From NCBI RefSeq assembly GCF_901933205.1, contig NW_022148237.1, positions 610,001 to 674,000 of the forward strand: a stretch of DNA of 64,000 bases. The letters are read 5' to 3'. A program made the translations under genes and the position numbers. Below, piece by piece: positions 60,101-64,000 of the stretch; position 1 is the first letter of the stretch, and every line of letters starts with the position of its first letter. Below the pieces are notes generated by a model. It did not search any database, had not been told where the DNA came from, and worked only from the letters and a program-made list of their open reading frames with translations. This stretch comes from Camarhynchus parvulus (lineage: Eukaryota; Chordata; Aves; Passeriformes; Thraupidae).

Positions 60101-63100
60101 TCCCCATTTTCCCCCCCTGTCCCTGCGTCCCCCCATGTCCCCATTTTCCCCCCATGTCCCCCCATGTCCCCATTTTCCCCCCATGTCCCCCCATGTCCCC
60201 ATTTTCCCCCCATGTCCCCCATGTCCCCCCTGTCCCCCGTGTCCCCACCGTGGTGAGGCGGCTCAGGGCAGCGAATCTCTCCTCCCAGGCAGCCGCTGCC
60301 TTCTGGAAGCTCTGGTGCCGTTTGAGGAGGGTCTCGGCCTCGGCCAGGCTGGAGCCCAGCTCGGGGGCGCGGGCCAGGGGCTCCCTGCTGGCCAGCCAGG
60401 CCTCGGCCGTGGCCGCATCGCGCCCGAACACCAGCACCTCCAGCACTGGGGACACGGGGACGGTCACCGGGGGCAGGGACATCTCTGTGCCACCCCTGAG
60501 CCACCCCTGAGCCACCCCTGAGCCACCCCTGAGCCACCCCTGTGCCATCCCTGTGCCACCCCTGTGCCACCCCTGTGCCACCCCTGAGCCACCCTGTGCC
60601 ACCCCTAAGCCACCCCTGTGCCACCCCGTGCCACCCCTGTGCCACCCCTGAGCCACCCCTGAGCCACCCCTGTGCCACCCCTGCCCCTGCCACCCCTGTG
60701 CCATCCCTGTGCCACCCCTGTGCCACCCTGTGCCACCCTGTGCCACCCCTGAGACACCCCTGTGCCACCCTGTGCCACCCCTGAGCCACCCCTGTGCCAC
60801 CCCTGAGACACCCCTGTGCCACCCCTGAGACACCCCTGTGCCACCCCTGTGCCACCCCTGTGCCATCCCTGTGCCACCCCTGAGCCACCCCTGGGTGCTG
60901 AGAGGGGACACAGGGCACAGCCACCATGGCCAGCCTGGCCTCGGCCATCGCGCCCGAACACCAGCACCTCCAGCACTGGGGACACGGGACGGTGCCACCA
61001 GGGACACCCCTGAGCCATCCCTGAGCCACCACTGGGCACTGAGACGGGGCACCGGGGACATCAGGGGGACACAGGGGACATGTGGGTCCCCCAGTCCTCA
61101 CCGGTCTGCAGCCACTCCAGCTTGTCCTGCCAGCGCTCCCCGATGTCCCTGCGGCGCTCCTGGAGCTCAGCCAGCTCCTGGGACAGCTGGGGGGACACGG
61201 GACAGGGGTGGGGACAAAGATTGGGACACGCTGATGGGGACAGGGACAAGCTCGGGGACAGGATGGGGACAAGGACACGGGGACAGAGATACAGAGGTGG
61301 GACACAGGGACAGTGATGAGGACACGAGTGGACACAGGATGGGCACAGCACGCTGGAGATGAGGATTTGAATGAGGGATGTGGGGCTGGGGATTTGGGCA
61401 CAGTGGCAAGGATGGAGAGGCGGGGATGAGGACACGGTGACAGAGTGACACAGGGGTGAGGACACGATGACAGGGTGGCACAGGGCTGGGGTGACACAGT
61501 GACAGGGTGACACAGGGATGGGGTGGCACAGTGACAGGGTGGGTGGCACAGTGACAGGGTGACACAGGGATGGGGTGCCATGGTGACACAGGGACGGGGT
61601 GGCACGGTGCCAGGCCTGTCCCACCTTGTCGGCGTCATGGTGGCCGCGCTGCAGCAGCGCGGTGGCCGCGGCCACGGCGGCCCCGAAGCAGGAGCCCTCG
61701 CGCGCCTCCAGCTCCGCCCGCAGCCCCTGGTGCTGCTGGATCAGCAGCTCGGCCGCGGTGACATCCCTGACAGGGGACAGGGACACCAGGGGGTCACGAT
61801 GGGGTCACCACGGTGTCCCCATGTCCTCCATATCCTCATGGTGTCCCCATGTCCCTCCCATCCCTGCAGTGTCCCCCCTGTCCCCGCGGTGTCCCCGCAG
61901 TGTCCCCATGCCCCCAGTCCCACCTGGGCCTCTCGCGGGCCTGCAGCTGCAGCTGCACTCCGTCCATCCAGAGCCGCAGGTCGCGGGCGGCGCGCAGGAA
62001 CCGGAATTGCTCCACGCTGTCCCCGAGCAGGCGGCGCCGGCGCTGGCAGCGCCGCGGAGCTCGGCCCAGGCCGTGGCCACCGCGCCCTCCTGCGCCCGCA
62101 GCTCCTCGGCCCCGCGGGCCCGCGTACGCCGCGGCCAGGCGGGCTGCGGAGTCCTGGACAGCCGTCACCTGGGGACATGGCACAGGTGGGACATGTGTGA
62201 CACGGGACAGGTGTGACATGGTACAGGTGACATATCCCACTCACAACCACCTCCTGCACTGCACTGTGTCCCTCACCTGCCCCTTACCTGTCTCTGTCCC
62301 CTCATCTGTCCTCTCCCTGTGCCCTCCCTGTCTCCACCTATCCCCCCTGCACGTCGTGCTGGAAGGCGCGCTGCCCTCCCCGTCCCTCCCTGTCCCCTGT
62401 CCCCTCACCTGCGCGCTCAGCGCCTGCACGTCGTGCTCGAAGGCGCGGTGCTGCCTCTCCAGCCCCTCGGCCCCGCGCAGGTCCCGGCCCAGCTCCTCGG
62501 GCACCTGCCGGGCCTTGGCGCGGAGCTGCTCCAGCACCTGCCGGGCGCCGCGGCGAAGCGCTGCAGGTCGTGCGCGCCGCCAGCTCCTGCGCCCAGCGTG
62601 GCCACCAGCTCCAGCAGCTCGGCCCAGGCCTCGTTGAGCCCCGCCTGCCACTGGGCCACGGCCGCGCGCCGGGTGGCCCCCGGAGATCAGCGCCGCCGCC
62701 GCCGCGTTGGCCGCGTCCACCCGCTCCTGGCCCAGCCCGCCCGTGTCCCGGGAGAACTTGCGGAACTTGTCCCGCAGCAGCTGCGGGGACACGGGACACG
62801 GTCAGGGCACAGGGGACGGGGGGACACGGGACATGGGGTCAGGGGATGGAGGAGAGGGGGACATGGGACACGGGATCAGGGGACATGGGACAGGGGGACA
62901 AGGGACAGGGGGTCAGGGGGACACAGGGAGAGGGGGACAGGGGGACAAGGGACAGGGGACACAGGACAGGGGTCAGGGAGGGTCAGGGGGACAGGAGATG
63001 GGATGGGATGGGATGGGATGGGATGGGATGGGATGGGATGGGATGGGATGGGGGACAGGGGGGGACATGGGGACAGGGGGACACGGGACAGGGGACAGGA

Positions 63101-64000
63101 GGACAAGGGATTGGGAGAGGGGACGGGGGACAGGAGACACAGGACAGGGGTCAGGGAACACAGGGACAAGGGGAACATGGGACAGGGGACGTGGGACAGG
63201 GGTCAGGGGGATACGGGATGGGGTAAGCGGACAGGGGACAGGGGTCAGAGGACACGGGGACAAGGGACAGGGGGTCAGTGTCACAACACCCTTGTCCCCC
63301 GTGTCCCCTCAGTGTCCCCCTGTGTCCCCTCCGTGTCACCACACCCATGTCTCCCGTGTCCCCTCAGTGTCCCCTCACCGTGACGTGCTCGAAGTCCTGC
63401 CCCAGCTCCCGGGACGCCGCCACCACCTCTCTCTCCGAGATCCACTGCTCCAGGTCATCGAGGTCGCGGCGCAGCTGGCACAGCCGGTGGTGGCCCTGCA
63501 GGGCGGCCCTGCGCTCCCCGGCCAGGTGACACAGCCCCGCGTAGAGGCGCTGCAGCTGCGCCGCGCGGGCACGGAGCCGCTCGCTGCGCGGGACAGGGGA
63601 CAGCGGTGTCACCAGAGGGGCAGTGGTGTCACCCAAGGGGCAGGGGGCAGTGGTGTCACCCAAGCAGAAGGGGACAGCAGTGTCACCAGGGGATAGGGGA
63701 CAGAGGTGTCACCCAGGGGACAGTGGTGCCACCAGGAGACAGAGATGTCACCAGGGGGCAGTGATGTCACCCAAGGGACAGGGGACAGGAGGGTCGGGGG
63801 ACACATGAACACCGGGAACAGGGGTACACAGGGACAGGGGTGTCACCAGGGACAGGGGACAGCAATGTCAGGGGACACACGGGGATATCAGTGACAACGG
63901 ACATGGCGACAGGGGACACAGGGACCTCAGGGGACAGGGCTGTCAGGGGCCACAGTGGCCGTGCAGGTCCCCGGGGTGTCCCCAGGGTGTCCCCACCCGT
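57101..64000 (-). CDS. SPTBN2: SPTBN2, beta-III spectrin, C-terminal part (runs off the right edge)
   Basis: Exons right to left: 63379-63583, 62409-62780, 61924-62168, 61625-61766, 61102-61186, 60249-60445, 59557-59705, 59317-59395, 59081-59227, 58118-58291, 57556-57598 and 57101-57322. Spectrin-repeat text includes RLCQLRRDLDDLEQWISERE, VVAASRELGQDFEHVT, LLRDKFRKFSRDTGGLGQER, EQFRFLRAARDLRLWMD and LVFGRDAATAEAWLASRE. A Glu/Arg-rich linker follows, then a PH domain (SWQSLYCVLRGGVLSVFKD, LSDGKEFLFQAKDE, DMALWLRGIE), ending REHKEREKRFSFFKKNK and a stop at 57101-57103. Beta-spectrins cross-link actin and bind phosphoinositides at the membrane; SPTBN2 is the Purkinje-cell-enriched form. Position next to RBM4B supports SPTBN2 over other paralogues. 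Frame slips are evident in 61924-62168 and 62409-62780. Confidence 0.9.
57620..58100 (-). repeat. CCCCATTTTTCCC repeat in an SPTBN2 intron
   Basis: About 480 bases of TTTTCCCCCATTTTCCCC units on the plus strand, G/A-rich on the transcribed strand. Confidence 0.85.
58347..58367 (-). repeat. Duplicate of the SPTBN2 PH-exon acceptor edge
   Basis: CTCTGCCAGGACCTGGGGGC at the real exon edge (58281-58300) recurs here about 67 bases away inside the upstream intron. Confidence 0.8.
58520..59075 (-). repeat. CCCCAGGTGTCCCCA minisatellite in an SPTBN2 intron
   Basis: Over 500 bases of 10-13 base units such as TGTCCCCAGG and CTGTCCCCAG, changing to CAGCTGTCCC near the right end. Confidence 0.9.
59830..60245 (-). 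repeat. TCCCCATTTTCCCCCCATG minisatellite in an SPTBN2 intron
   Basis: Irregular at the left, becoming a clear 28-base repeat (ATGTCCCCCCATGTCCCC plus ATTTTCCCCC) at about 60130-60220, just before the exon at 60249. Confidence 0.85.
60480..60900 (-). repeat. GCCACCCCTGT/GCCACCCCTGA 11-bp minisatellite
   Basis: About 38 copies of an 11-base unit differing mainly at the last base pair (GTG versus GAG versus GAC). The array starts right after the exon ending at 60445 and ends at a partial copy of that same exon edge. Confidence 0.95.
60928..60990 (-). repeat. Partial duplicate of an SPTBN2 exon start and acceptor
   Basis: ATCGCGCCCGAACACCAGCA and the next ~22 bases are identical at 60417-60457 and 60947-60988, including the minus-strand acceptor. 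The copy on the far side of the 11-bp array keeps VLEVLVFGRD and then diverges. Confidence 0.85.
62995..63052. repeat. (GGGAT)n microsatellite
   Basis: About eleven perfect GGGAT/ATGGG pentamers within a larger GGGGACA-type intronic repeat (62790-63370) of SPTBN2. Confidence 0.95.
63600..64000 (-). repeat. GGGGACAGxGGTGTCACC repeat in an SPTBN2 intron
   Basis: Units of about 20-25 bases (GGGGACAGTGGTGTCACCCA and variants) fill the intron to the right edge of the window; no exon was recognised beyond 63583. Confidence 0.8.

Noticed and set aside
58471..60510. 679-codon plus-strand open frame rich in VPSCPQ
   Set aside because: Antisense to SPTBN2 introns and exons; Pro/Cys/Ser repeat of the TGTCCCCAG minisatellite.

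Overview
This window looks like a GC-rich, gene-dense stretch of a bird (sauropsid) microchromosome. The evidence is vertebrate genes with very short GT-AG introns, introns packed with G/C-rich minisatellites, CpG-rich promoters with CCAAT and CRE boxes, and no recognisable bacterial or viral genes. The gene set matches the human 11q13 neighbourhood. The bird assignment is inferred from base composition and intron compaction, not from a marker gene.

Layout, left to right: FRMD8 (+, 5' exon missing); about 8 kb without protein genes, holding a MALAT1/NEAT1-type long noncoding RNA whose 3' end shows a near-textbook U-U-A triple-helix element (12044-12132) followed at once by a tRNA-like mascRNA/menRNA cloverleaf (12133-12192); SCYL1 (+); TRPT1 (+); EHBP1L1 (-), tail to tail with TRPT1; an AT-rich satellite and a 19-bp minisatellite; ZNRD2/SSSCA1 (-); a first RBM4-family gene (-); a HARBI1-like domesticated transposase (+) sharing a divergent promoter with that RBM4 copy; CCS (+); RBM14 (+); a second RBM4-family gene (-); and the C-terminal third or so of SPTBN2 (-), running off the right edge.

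Together the genes cover iRhom/ADAM17 trafficking (FRMD8), Golgi-COPI traffic (SCYL1), tRNA splicing or NAD-dependent 2'-phosphate removal (TRPT1), endosomal recycling (EHBP1L1), copper delivery to SOD1 (CCS), RNA processing and paraspeckles (RBM4 pair, RBM14, the lncRNA) and the membrane skeleton (SPTBN2). RBM14 is a paraspeckle protein in mammals and lies about 33 kb from the lncRNA.

Three themes recur. (1) The lncRNA body is built from several different tandem-repeat blocks and ends in the conserved triple helix. (2) Intronic minisatellites repeatedly include copies of the adjacent exon edge and splice site (FRMD8, SCYL1, EHBP1L1 twice, SPTBN2 twice). (3) Many otherwise well-conserved exons carry one- or two-base frame slips in GC-rich or homopolymer runs (SCYL1, EHBP1L1, RBM4 pair, HARBI1-like, CCS, RBM14, SPTBN2). 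These are more likely consensus errors in a hard-to-sequence region than eight simultaneous gene losses. All exon edges below were read by eye from splice consensus and similarity to remembered family sequences; none was checked by alignment software.
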